NCBI GenBank assembly: GCA_030268105.1
Contig: BSDZ01000009.1
Coordinates: forward strand, 496,001-560,000
Source of the DNA: Volvox africanus
Taxonomy: Eukaryota > Chlorophyta > Chlorophyceae > Chlamydomonadales > Volvocaceae
Length of the DNA stretch: 64,000 bases
Direction of reading: 5' to 3'
Part shown: positions 40,795 to 54,108 of the stretch, piece after piece
How positions within the stretch are numbered: the first letter of the stretch is position 1
How the letters are laid out: each line of letters opens with the position of its first letter
The notes under the pieces: generated by a model
What the model saw: the letters and a program-made list of their open reading frames with translations, nothing else
What the model was told of the DNA's origin: nothing
Databases searched by the model: none
Program-made: the position numbers and the translations under genes

Positions 40795-43700
40795 ATGGGA
40801 CCTCGGGGGTTAATATTGGCGGAGGAGAGTGGCTTGAGCAGCGGGTACCAATCGCCTGTGTACAGGGAGTCTAGTGCATCCTATCCTCCACTCAGCAGTA
40901 TGCATCAGCAAGTTAATCCAAATATGTTGCAGATGCAGCTTCAGGAGTTGCAAATGCAGCTACATTTACAGTCCTCGAACGGACAGGCAGCAAAACTGCA
41001 ACAACCGCGGATTTCCGGATTAGGAACTGCCACATCAATGGACATGATGCCTACCAGCACTGCAGGCCTAACTGGAGGTGCGCGCCCGGCCTTTCCTTTA
41101 TAACGTTACAATCGTATGGACGATGGTTACGTGACCTCTTATCTTACACCGCCCCTCCAGGATCTGTTCAAGCGCATGTATTACTTGTCTTGACCGAACC
41201 CAGTTTGGGTGCCATTTTTCGACAAACGTTGTCTCAGGCCCCGGTACCCTGCGTGCTGTACCTCGCCAGTACGCTGGATTTGTGGACCGTGGTCGAGCAA
41301 CTTAAGAAGGTGAGACGCCCATTCCGATCTGGCCTGGAGAGCCCTCATTGGGACTGTCAGGTATCGGCGAACGCCTCACTCATCGCCTCCGGTTACAGTG
41401 CGCAAGGGCAGTTACGACCTTTCCAAACGGTGCTCATCATCCCGCTGCGAGTCCTTACGTCCAATCCACATTTAATCCGGGCCCCTGCTGCGTTGCTATG
41501 TGCAGACGACCGGCCGAACCTCAGGCCCCGACATTGTCTTTTTCCAACCTGAAGTGCTGATGGCCAACCCGGGCACGGTGCTGCGTTTGAAGCAACTGTG
41601 CGGCGCCGGCTGCGCTGCTGTGGTGCTGCAGGGCAGTGAGCCCATCGCCCGTGCGCTGCAAGCAGACGACTTCCTGGTAATTAAGGGGGCAATTCTGAAA
41701 TGTTATTGCTTGGGCAACGTGCGAGGGGTTCCAATAAGCCACCCGTTGTAGAGATCACCTTAATCCTTAAAAAGCGCTCCCCGAACTGTCGATGCACTGT
41801 CTTGAACCCGCCCCGTGCTCATTTTTACATCCATGCTACGTGAGTTTCTAACCTCGGTAGCTCCATCTATTTGCTTCTCCTGAACAGTTCCCTCGGATGT
41901 TTCGTAGACCCTGACAAGCTCTTTGCTCATTGTCCGGTCCAACTTATCCCCACAGGCTGGTCCCACGCCGGCGCATCCCCTGCGTAAGGAGGACCTGGCG
42001 CTAATGATTATCAAATGGCGTAGTCGCCAGCAGGTTAGTGGCAGCAACTCAAACATCCCTAGTGAGCTATCAGCCGGAGGCGCCTCGGCAAATGGCGCCA
42101 TCGGGGCAACGGCGACAAATTCATTCAACGCCATGCCAGTCACTGGGCTCAGCGCTCGGTCCTCCAGCGGCGGTGCGACCACTGCCGTGCCAAGCGGCAC
42201 CTTGTCGCCGAAGTCTTTGCAGATATCTCAGCTGCAGGCACTGCAAGCGCAGCTGCAGGCATTGCAACAGGCGAAGCAGGAGCAAAAAGCGCGTGGTGGT
42301 GTCATCACTGTGGCTGCGCACCGGAGCAGCAACGAGATTGAGCCCGTGGAGCCTCCCGCACCTGCGCCCGCTGCGCCCGCTGTCGCAGCCGCGGCCGTCC
42401 GCGCTGCACCGCCACATCGGCCACCGCCACTGCGCCTCGCCAGCGCGGGTGTTCCGCCAACGGATGCATACCCCGATGTAGAACGCAACCTTGTGCGTTC
42501 CAGCACGCCAGTGCTCAACGGCAATACCAGCACAAGGGGTGTTGGCGTCGGTGTCACGGATGTGAGCGAGCTCGTGGCTCAGGTTGCAGAGCTACGGCGT
42601 AAGCTGGGCGATAAGTCACGCACGGCATCCATGCGGTTTCCGACAGGTTCCACTACCGGCGGCATGGACCTATCTCCAACCAGCAGCCTGGGTGGAAACG
42701 TTGCGAGTGGTAGAACCGTGAGCGGCGCTCTGGCGGGGGCGCTTAACAGCGGAGGATCAGAGATGGGCAGCACCGGCGGAGGTGCAGGTATGCGTTCGCC
42801 AAGCCAGCAGCTCGCTCCTCCTGGTTTCACGGATTTGCAGTTGCAACTGCAAAGCCCGCACACGAAGCAGAAGACGCTGCAGAAAATGGTGGCTGGTGGG
42901 GGTAGTGGCAATGGTGGAGGTCCTGGTAATAGCAATGGCACCGGAGACATGACACAGCAAGTCATGTTAGGGATCCCCACAGTTGGGGCCTCAGTGATGG
43001 CAGGCTTAGGTGCTTCTCAAGGTTTAATATCCAGCTCATCTAAACACAGCAGGCAACTGCCTCTGCAGAGCTTCGGCAGCCTTGAGCGGTCATCAGTGGA
43101 GCCCGCCGCCATGACGGCGGCAACCGTTGCAGCAGGTCCGTCGCCGCCTCTACTGGCTACGCCGCTGCCCACCTCGCAACTTGCCAGCTTGCAACTGCAG
43201 CAGCAGCTGCTGCAGCTCCAGCAATTGCAGCTCCAGTTGCAGCAGCAGCAACGCCTTGGCATGGCAGCGGCTCCCACTATCACCCTGGAGGCGTTGCAGC
43301 CGGGCCCCCGGCTGCTGAATACAAGCCCCACAGGCAGCCTGACGAGCAACCTTGGAAGCCCGCTTCCCAGCCCGGGCAACACGGCCGGGGCCCTACAGGC
43401 CCACGTTTCCAACACTGGCAGTGACAGCAGCTCTGTATCGCGTTCCAACTCTTTTGTTGCCGCTGGTGGAACTCGGTATCGCCCACCACGGCAGCGCTCA
43501 CCGTCACCTCTTGGCGGCACCAGCGGCATCGCCTCCGGCCACATCAGCGATACGTACCCTGGTCCGGGCGCCTCTCGCTTCGCATCCCCGCAGTTTCGAA
43601 GCGGGAGTGGCAGCGGTGCCGCTGGTGCCGCGGCCAGTGGTGCCAGCCGACGCGGTGCCGGCACTGGCAGCGGGCATACCAGCGACAGCGGTACAAGTCC

Positions 43701-45456
43701 AGACCTGGGTTCCAGAGCGCGAGATAGCGTGCTTCGCGGCAGTACGGCATTGGCACGGAAGTCCGGTGACGACGCCATTGCAGCGGCGCTTAACGCCGCA
43801 TCCGGTGAGGCTGCCGCATCCCCAGGGCCAGACTCGTCCCTTGGTAGCCCGGCGTCGGCGGCCGTCCCCAGTTCCGCTGCTGATGTTTCCAACACACTGG
43901 CCGATGCTCTGCGGGGTTTGGAGGGTGTGGGCGACGGCGGTAGCAGCACTGATGGACGCAGCCTCATGGATGCGTCATTCGTGTTGGAGGGCTCCACCGG
44001 TGGCGGGCGCGGCAGTATTAATGGTGGCGCTACCTCGTCCATCGACTTGCAGCCGAGGCCCAGCACCCCAACTACACCGCCATCACCACCGCTACCTGAT
44101 GCCCAGCAGCGCCAGCCCCAGCCTCGACCCCAACCTCAGCCCCAGCCGCGCTCAAACCTTGGGGGTACGCGGCTAGGCTCTCATAGGCTTTCATCGTCCA
44201 AAATACAAGCGGAGCCATCTGAAGATGACGATCCACCGCTTCGGGCGAGTGCCGCACGTCAACCTTTCCATGTGGGTGACGCGGCGCCACCAGTGCTGGC
44301 GGCAGGATTCACTACCTCAGGCATCAGTGGCGGTGCCAACGTCCCCGGCAATCAAGCCACGCCGTCGGCGACCTTGGCCTCCGGTGTTGTGGCAGCAGAC
44401 GAAACAGCTCTGCGTTCAGAAAAAGCTTCGGATGCCGCAGAGAGGTCCGCACAACCGCTGGGTCAGCCAGCAGCATCACCAACTCCGCAGAAGATGGAGC
44501 TGGTAGGTGCGGTCGACTCGAGTTCCGGCATTGCGCCTTCCAAGGTGCAGGACTCAGCGGTTGCTTCCACCAGACCGCGGACAGCCTTCCAAGAGGAGGA
44601 CTCCGTGCGCGTTGAATCGCCGGACGGCAGCGCCTCCCAATTGCATATCCAGCCATCGCCCCCTATGCCGCAGCAGCACGCGTTGCCCAGCAGAAATGGA
44701 AGGTCCGGCGGCTCTGTGAACAATGGAGGTGATAATGACATGGCTGCGCATCAGCCAGCGGCCACCCAAGCTGCCAGGCTTGCAAGGTCAGACAGTCAAT
44801 GCGATGAGCGCCTGCCGTCCATCGATGGCACTCAGCCAATTACCGCGGCAGCCACACGAGGCGGCAGTAGCCGCGGCCGCCGGCAAGACAGCGGTCGGCA
44901 TGCAGGCAGCGACACCCACCGCAGCGAGGATGTCTATGCTGGTGGTAAGTCCGTCGGTGCCGTCGGCGACAGTCCATCAATAGACGTTAGCGTCAAAGTC
45001 CCAAGTGCTACTGGCACAAGCGCGGAGTCGCAGATTGAGTCTCCCGCCCAAGAAAGCAACCCTCTCGGTAGTGTGACCGGATGCCAGCCGAATGATGGTG
45101 GTAGCCTGGTTGCCAGCATTGAGGGTTCGATCACTTCGGGCCTGCCGCGTACCTGCAGTCGGGGCATGACCGGACCGAGGCAATCAGGGCCAGGGATTAG
45201 TACGCCTCAGCCTGTGTCGTCTGCTAACCGGGGCCGCTCTGGCCCCGCTAGCGGTTATACAGATGATATCTTTCCAATTCTCCAGCTGGACGGACGAAGG
45301 AAGGTGTTCAGCCCAGCTCCCCTGACTGGTGTGGACCAGCAGCTGCAGCTGCAGCCACCGGCACGGCCTGGAACACCGCCGGCGCGGCGTGCAGCACGCA
45401 TTTTGCTGTGCTCCCATCCCATCGTGATTACGCGGGAAGATTTCCTGCCGTTTTGA
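40795..45456 (+). CDS. Large low-complexity protein with degenerate receiver (REC-like) domain
   Basis: Exons: 40795-41077, 41161-41309, 41506-41676 and 41956-45456. Phases close to 1367 residues. Residues 1-95 are Gln/Met/Leu-rich. Residues of about 97-230 resemble a response-regulator receiver fold: HVLLVLTEPSL (strand 1), CVLYLASTLDLWTVVEQL (strand 2/helix 2), GPDIVFFQPEVL (strand 3), AAVVLQGSEPIARAL (strand 4) and ADDFL-AGPTPAHPLRKEDL (strand 5 region). The acidic pair in strand 1 is reduced to T-E. The phospho-acceptor Asp is replaced by Gln (FFQPE). The conserved Lys after strand 5 is absent. Phosphotransfer is therefore unlikely. The remaining 1130 residues are disordered Ser/Gly/Ala/Pro-rich sequence with Gln/Leu tracts (LQQQLLQLQQLQLQLQQQQ). 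The REC call rests on pattern and could be wrong. The gene is convergent with RPS5. Confidence 0.65.
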
Positions 45457-46522
45457 CAGTATCATCGGCTGAGGGATTTACAAATGACCTTGAAACGATA
45501 CTACTCTCCAGCGCCAGCTGCAATGCCCTTTATACCCATTACTTGGCCCTTAGCGGGTTGCAGAGCGTTTGGTTTTAGGAGTGTGTATAGGGACCCTGAG
45601 ATGGGTGTTCTCCGCATTCGTTGCAGTGGTGATGCGCTTGCTGCTTGCGCCAGCGAGGCATAGCACGACGCACGTCTTGGCACAACGGCGATGACGCGCT
45701 GGGATAAGGTAGAAATTATATGCGCTCGGTGCCATGTGTTAACGTACACAAAAGGTGCACCGAGCAGATGTGTGTTCACGTTGGGTTGCAACGGTCTACA
45801 CAAGGGCACATGCCTCTCATCCGGACTATAATCGAGGTGACGGGGGTCAAGCTCGCCGCTGGGTCCACGTAAACATCCTAATGTTTGAATGATGTGACCT
45901 GTGATGTGAGCGTGGGTCTGAAATGAGAAATATGCTACTAGGTTATCGTCAATCCCATACGTCGGGTGTGCGGAAAGTGCATTCTTGTCAGGAGTTAGGT
46001 TGGGATCAGGTCATTACTCGGCAGCCTACTCCGTATCGTGTTCGGAAGGGAATGACCAACATGACGTTAATGCATGCAAAATCAGTAGTTGCTGCTCTTT
46101 GTGTGACGTTTGACATTATGCTGCTCTGCAGTTGCATGTGGCGACGGGAATTATGGCGCATGGATACCAAATAATTGGATTCCTGTTCATTGGCTTCGAT
46201 CGTTCCAGATGCGGTGCATGTGGTTAAATGGACGAATAATTACTTGGCGACTGAAAAAAGCTGCACTGAGACCAGCTGCACTGAGACATAATGCGATATG
46301 AGGTGCGAACGCTGGAAATGTCAAATGATGGGTCATGCAAATCTGCCGCGTTGCTGCAATCAACCAAGGCAGGATGCACGCATACGACATCCGTATAGAC
46401 AAGGCGCTGCCACTCCCTGTCCCAGGCGCAACGCACGCCTTGAGTTGTTACTTGTGCGCTTCTGTTATCACCCGGTTTTGCTAAGCCGCTTCCATCATGA
46501 AGGACCAAGGCGACATCACGTT
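45457..46522. other. Spacer between convergent pseudo-receiver and RPS5 genes
   Basis: Contains two 3' untranslated regions. No additional gene seen. Confidence 0.4.
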
Positions 46523-46527
46523 TTACA
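46523..46527 (-). other. Probable polyadenylation signal (TGTAA) of RPS5
   Basis: TTACA on the plus strand, TGTAA on the gene strand, 85 bases beyond the RPS5 stop codon. This is a typical distance for green algae. Confidence 0.5.
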
Positions 46528-46611
46528 GCAGCACGCCCCAGGCCACGCCGCGACGACAGCCCACAGAAACCCCGCTGCTGTGTTTGCTCCCTCCCTGCGA
46601 CTGCGATTCTT

Positions 46612-48772
<2,161 letters not shown>

Positions 48773-49919
48773 GGTGACGAGCTAGGGTGGAAGAGGACCC
48801 TGAGAGAAAGAGGAAATTTGCCTCATACATTTGCTTAATGCCGCACCATCGCTCCAGGGTGCCGTACAGTTGTTCCAGCCTCTCTTTCCAACTCAATATC
48901 CCCTTTAGTTAATTCGTCCTAAATATGTACTTGTCAACCAAAATGCCTAGGTTTTGCGAGCGCATGCGTCCATGCATTTCCAACTGTCAGCATTGCTTTC
49001 GTTACCTCGTTAGGTGGTTTCTATGTAGGACCCCAATGAAATTCAATTACCTAGCGGGGCGAAGGACTGGACCCTGGCATAGTTACGAGATCATCGCTGT
49101 TGTTAAGTTCGGGGAAGCTGGGAGTGCCAAAAACGCGCCAACCTCCCTTCGTGTACGGGCCTCATGTGCCTGTAGGGCCCTTACAAACTCCGTTCTTATA
49201 GTGTTTGCTAGTTTACGGCGAGATTAAACCCGCATTTATGCTAAGGTGTATATGGAGGCGCCGGGCCTGTCGCTGACACATTGGTCCCTGTCGCTTCTTT
49301 AGGCCTGTGCGGGATGGGGACGGGCAGTAGAACGAACCAGGCTTTCCCGATTCATTTCACTTATCGAACACACTAATGCCTCTCCAGGGGAGGTTACGGA
49401 AAAAGTATGTCCCTGTTCGTCAGGTAGTCCTAGTAAGAGCTGCAGGAAGAATCCCTTGTCTGCCATCAATGTCGTCCAGGCTATTGTGTTCCCTTAAATT
49501 TCGCAATCCTCCTCTACACTTCGAGTGTAGCAAGTCCGCACACCCTCACTCTTTTCGAACTGCTGTCACCGACATACGCGTGTCAATCAATCTGGCTAAT
49601 GCCGTGGTGTCCACTCATCTCTTCAACCCCCAAAAAGCACACACGTCATACACGCTCAAGAGTCAGTCTAACGCCAACACGCAATGCTGCTGTAAAACGC
49701 ATGTGCAATCAAGATCATGTACCCATGCTCTGCGTCGGCCGCACATTATGCAATCACTTGTAATGGTATGTGTATGAAGGAGTAAAGCCACGATCCTCTG
49801 TAAAGCCAAGTGTACGTCACAATCTGCTGCAACCCAAAATCACACACCACATGCAATCCGTTCTGACTGTCACAATATTCATATCATTCACATCACGGGA
49901 GTAATCCACACCCCCACGA
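48773..49919. other. Spacer between RPS5 promoter and SPEF1 3' end
   Basis: Carries the RPS5 promoter side (pyrimidine tracts near 48,800-48,900) and the SPEF1 3' UTR. A 133-codon plus-strand frame at 49,376-49,777 shows no domain or splice signals and looks accidental. Confidence 0.4.
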
Positions 49920-51756
49920 TTATGCAATCGGCATTTCTGTTACAGAGAGCCGCTTCATCAACGTCTGAATTTTTGCATCTTTCAGCCGCACCAATTGCTC
50001 CAGCTTCCGGACCTTCGTTTCCAAAATCTGCAAAAGTGGACGTGGGTCGACAGAGCAGATACGTAATTATGGCTCGTACTTTACATGTGGCTATAATGTA
50101 TGCCAAGGTTACATTGCCAGGCGATTTCCGAATGCTGCACCGACATGCATAGTCTGCTTTCATACCTGGTTGGTCTCCCGCAACTCTGCTATTGTGGCGT
50201 CCTTTTCTGCGAGAATCTCGGGTGCCATGGCTGCGTTCATCTTCGCGGCAAGCGGCGCCATGACGCCCATAGGCATGGGTCCCCCGGGACCTCCCGGCCC
50301 CTAGTAACAGAGGGGAAAGGGGGCACGCGCAACCGGTCAGGTAAGAAAACGAGATCAATGAAACTGGATCTCTCTGTGGTAGTAGGACACCTCATCCACC
50401 TATACCATTCAGACAGAACGAGCCGGGTGAAGTAGTTCCCATTTGCCTCCTTATGGCGCATGCAAGTATTCCTCACCCCCAAATACCAGGGCAGCCCGAG
50501 AATCACAGGATTGTCGAGACCTTTCCAGAGCTCGCTGAGGTAAAGCAGGTAAAGCACCTCAAGCAAAGGGCTCGGCAATCCCGATAAACGTCTCACCTGA
50601 CTCCGAGTCATCACCATGCCCATTGCTTGTTGATGGTGATGCGGGTGATACATGTGGACTTGCTCGGGTCCCTACACCCACCAGAGGATCCAGTGCGATG
50701 AATTCATCGTATGAATTCATCATATGTTATGTTCCCATGTGCGCACCTCACCCAGATATGATTGACCCTGTGGCTGAAGGGCCCCCCGGATCGGCTATGC
50801 ACAGGACTGTTTATGGATTGCAGCTCCTAATCTTGTGTGAGGTTTACTTGCCGCTGAGTACAAGCATATGCGGTAATGACGGCTTCACAGCTGCCGCACT
50901 CTGTTAGGATGACCATAGCTTGCCCCCATGTGCCTTCCAGTCGGGGACCGCTATGAGGCAGCATTCCGCGCGCTATGCTTATCCGTACACAGAAACGCGA
51001 TATGTTTCGACTCCGTACCTGCATGGTAGCTGGAACGGCCCCCGGCACAGCATCCCTGTTAGCCATCAAAAGGGAGGGCCAGTGCGGGCTCTTAAGCGTC
51101 ACTCCTTCATCCCCAGGTCGAGTATATCATTTGCCTTCCTCTCCCATTTCCGCATGCAATCCTACTGTCTACACGTCTGGAGAGCACTTGGGTCGCTTTA
51201 GCGTCCCCCAGTCTACACCCAAGCCCCCGCACACTCTGCAACACGCACCCATTCTCCTCCTTGAATTTGGCAATCTTCACTTTGATGAGCTTCAGCACAC
51301 GCTCTACTGCTCCCGGCTTGCAATTGCAGCAGGCTTCACAATCTTGTTTCGATACCATGAAGCCTAACCGCTTGAACACTTTCGCGTTCATTGTGTTCCA
51401 GTTGTACATTTTCTGCTGCAGCCCATTTGCGGAGCTGGAAGGGGAATAGGAAGGCCTAGAATGGGTTACAAACGTCTTTGACAGTTCTTCTGTTAGCGGT
51501 ATACAGTCACGCACCTATAATTGTGAAGTTCGACGATCTTGGGATAAAAATGGTGAATTACTTCCGCCATAAGGACTGTGGAGCAGGTCGGCAGTTCAAG
51601 GAGCGCAATTGTTGGCCAAAGTCCGACGTGGTTTCGTCCATCAGAAGACTCACCACCATCGCTAAAGTCGCGGGCTATGTTTCGTTTGGGCCGTGAAAGA
51701 GGGATTTCGTCCACCCAAGTGTAAAGCCCCTGCAGCTCCGACTCGTGAACGTCCAT
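49920..51756 (-). CDS. SPEF1: SPEF1/CLAMP-type calponin-homology microtubule protein
   Basis: Ciliary/microtubule-associated protein. In animals SPEF1 binds and bundles central-pair and other stable microtubules. Seven exons: 51756-51654, 51575-51515, 51434-51249, 51055-51019, 50671-50597, 50300-50166 and 50027-49920. Phases close to 234 residues, practically the vertebrate length. The CH domain (about residues 5-110) shows LYTWVDEIPLSRPKRNIARD, VLMAEVIHHFYPKIVELHNY, KMYNWNTMNAKVFKRLGF and PGAVERVLKLIKVKIAKF. A His/Gly/Pro/Met-rich linker follows. The C-terminal coiled-coil EILAEKDATIAELRETNQ + ILETKVRKLEQLVRLKDAKI is the conserved dimerisation segment. The presence of this gene indicates a flagellated organism. 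Confidence 0.95.
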
Positions 51757-51815
51757 GGCGCCAGTGGTGAGTCGTGTTTATATACTCAATTGTTACGTAT
51801 GTAATGCAGCGTCTG

Positions 51816-52253
51816 CTATGAAAAACTGTGCACGGACTGCAGCTGGGAAGGACTGCGATTCACCTTTAAAGCAGGTAAGAAGTTCAAGGTCACCTTAAAA
51901 CGTTCGTGTCTGTTGTCAAAAATTTCGTCAACGTACTTGGTAGTTATATGTAACTTGGTAAATTTGATGTAGACGTCGTGGTCAAACATGCCGTAGAAGA
52001 TAGAGCTGGCGATGGTCTGGAAATGCAAGATGTACGTCTGGATGCATCGTAAGCATGTAATAGCTGGGCCAAATAAATCTGAACTATCAGCTGTCGCCCC
52101 GGATTCGTTGTTGGCAACCGCAAGAGCCAACCGACTCTCTGCCTACCCCACTCTCAATAAGGGGCAACGGCTCATACCTACATAGCCCTTAACCAGCGAA
52201 CTTAAATCCGATAAAGAAAGGTTCTTATAATCGCGATATAATACTATCTCCAT
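51816..52253 (-). CDS. Possible small gene of unknown function
   Basis: Tentative two-exon model: 52253-52182 (MEIVLYRDYKNLSLSDLSSL...) and 52016-51816 (IFYGMFDHDVYIKFTKLHI, TTKYVDEIFDNRHERFK and so on), joined in phase by donor TAT/gtaggt and acceptor ttccag/ACC. It encodes 90 residues with no signal peptide or membrane segment. The second exon alone reads well and is also bounded by a donor-like AAG/gtgacc at its Lys, so further splicing is possible. It sits between SPEF1 (start 51756) and the LysM gene (stop 52614) on the same strand. It could also belong to a longer transcript of either neighbour. I do not recognise a family. Confidence 0.3.
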
Positions 52254-52613
52254 TCCTGTCCTCTGCGTCCTTCGGGCTTCTGCAAGCTGAGTTTGAGGCA
52301 TGCAATGCAATGCAAAACACATTATGTGACCGCCCAAACGACAAGAAGCCAGCACCACCTCTATTCCACTGCTAAGAAAAGTGATTCCCAAACGGCATGC
52401 CAGGAAGTAGAAAAAATCGCGGGAAAAGAGCCGTATGTATGCGTCAGGAGTCAAACCGCAAACCGCCTATGTAAGTAGCCTATTATCCCGAGAGGCAAGC
52501 GATATGTTGGCCTAACGTCCGAGTGTTTACAAGAGCATAAAAGCGTAGGGCGCCCAAAACTACACAGCATGGCCAAAATTGTGCGGCTCCAAAACATGCG
52601 GAAACGTATGCCC
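52254..52613. other. Spacer downstream of the LysM gene
   Basis: Contains the LysM gene's 3' UTR with a TTACA (TGTAA on the gene strand) at 52527-52531, 83 bases after its stop. That is a good candidate polyadenylation signal. Nothing else was recognised. Confidence 0.4.
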
Positions 52614-53776
52614 TCATCTGGCCGTCGTCATCTTGGCGTACATGGCTGCGCCTATTCCAGCGACCGCAAGTATGCCGCCGATGGCTATTGGCCACATGGG
52701 TGTCATGGCGTGAGCTGAAACGTCAAATACGCCTTTGACACAAATGAGGTCCCCCTGCTTCAAGTTCATCCCGATGCCTGGATTGAGCTGGTAAAACTGC
52801 AGTAGGGGCAATGGGGCAGGATTCGTGCTTGGTCAAACACTCGCTCAGCAGCGTGCGTTGTCGTGTTGTTTTCCAGGCATCAGCACGTAATTAGCTAAAC
52901 TGTCTTCTGCTTTCAGTACGAAGATCCATCACGAACCGGTTCCAAAGGACTGGGGGCTTTATGGCACGTGATACTGGTATTTGAGGGGAGGGGACGACAG
53001 CTCATCCATAAAGCCCGCAGCACCTGTTATCTACACGTCGGGTAAGTTTCAACTACCGTTCCTTACAAGTCGCAATAATAAGGGCAACGGTAATATGAAC
53101 ACTGGACGGAGTAGAACGATGCACGTGCGAAGAGCGCTGTGTGGCACGTTATGGGGCTTGTGAAAAATGACATAGCTTGGTAGAGGGAATAAATGTGTCT
53201 TACGCAAATGCCAGTCTCAAGACCGGCACATATTTTCTTGGAGATACCGAAACCCGCCAAGAATATCTCGTTCCAGGCGGACAAACCTGGTGTTGGTTGA
53301 TGGTGAACATTTTGAACATCATCTCTAGGGACTCATAGCCCTGCACCTCGTACACCTCTTGGCAATCGATGCCTTTGGACCAAAATTGCTTCTTGGTTTC
53401 CATGCTCATTGACCCTGCGGCGCGGGTCCCGGACGATGTAAGAACACAACTGTGCCGAAGGAAGCTACTGCTGCTAGCGCGGCGCCCAAGCCAGGTAGCT
53501 AAGCTGTTGTGGCAAGATGAAGCCCGTTGGGGGGTGAACATTAGGAAATTGCCTCGTGGGACAGGGACCTGGTATGGATAACCAGGGATGATGTATAAGA
53601 TATGCGGACTTACGGAAGTATGTAAATATGCATAACTGTAACCAATTATTTCAGACTTCAGACTCCTCACCTCCAGCTACCGATAGGAGATGCTGCTGAT
53701 GAAACTGGAAATACACCACAGCACCGACCACGGCAGCGATTAGAGTGCCGAACACAGCTACAGTCCGTTTCTTCAT
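52614..53776 (-). CDS. LysM-domain protein with N- and C-terminal membrane segments
   Basis: Three exons: 53776-53671, 53414-53287 and 52796-52614. Phases close to 138 residues. Residues 5-24 form a hydrophobic helix after MKKR (signal anchor or signal peptide). Residues of about 50-100 form one LysM carbohydrate-binding module: CQEVYEVQGYESLEMMFKMF, TINQHQ spliced directly to FYQLNPGIGMNLKQGDLICV. This has the family's Y-x-V start, LNP core and C-V end. Residues 111-132 (PMWPIAIGGILAVAGIGAAM) form a second hydrophobic helix, followed by a short basic tail YAKMTTAR. The LysM would thus sit on the outer or lumenal face, tethered at one or both ends. Its ligand, if any, would be GlcNAc-containing glycans by family knowledge. 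Its start is only 332 bases from TGS1 on the other strand. Confidence 0.8.
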
Positions 53777-54108
53777 CTTTACAGTACCGATTTATACCTT
53801 AAGCAATATGATTGGGATATAATGATTAACAGGTGCTATTATTTGTTACCTCATCGCGACACGCCAACAGGTCCCTCAGCGAGGGTTTTGCTTGCATAGA
53901 ATCACAAGCAAGTGGATAACTATATGGCAGAAAACAAGCGCTAACTACGTCTTTTTTTAAGACAGAGCAGTTTTGATAGCAGTCGTTGCGATGGACTGAT
54001 CATTGCTGCAGTACAGACAGGGCGCTAAAGGCAACCATGCAAGATGATAAAGATGTCGAGCCCTTCCACGGCTGCACTCATGTTACGGGGATGGTTACAG
54101 TTTAGGGT
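53777..54108. promoter_or_regulatory. Compact divergent promoter region (LysM gene / TGS1)
   Basis: Only 332 bases separate the two divergent start codons, so both promoters and 5' UTRs must overlap or abut. The region contains an inverted CCAAT-type word (attgg, about 53,811) and AT-rich DNA near 53,818-53,850. No factor-binding site can be assigned with confidence. Confidence 0.5.

Noticed and set aside
43017..44066. 349-codon open frame on the minus strand
   Set aside because: It is antisense to the large GC-rich exon of the pseudo-receiver gene. Low-complexity GC-rich coding DNA opens opposite frames, and there are no motifs or splice signals of its own.
49376..49777. 133-codon plus-strand frame between RPS5 and SPEF1
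   Set aside because: No motif, membrane segment or splice continuity, and the composition resembles spacer. Probably chance.
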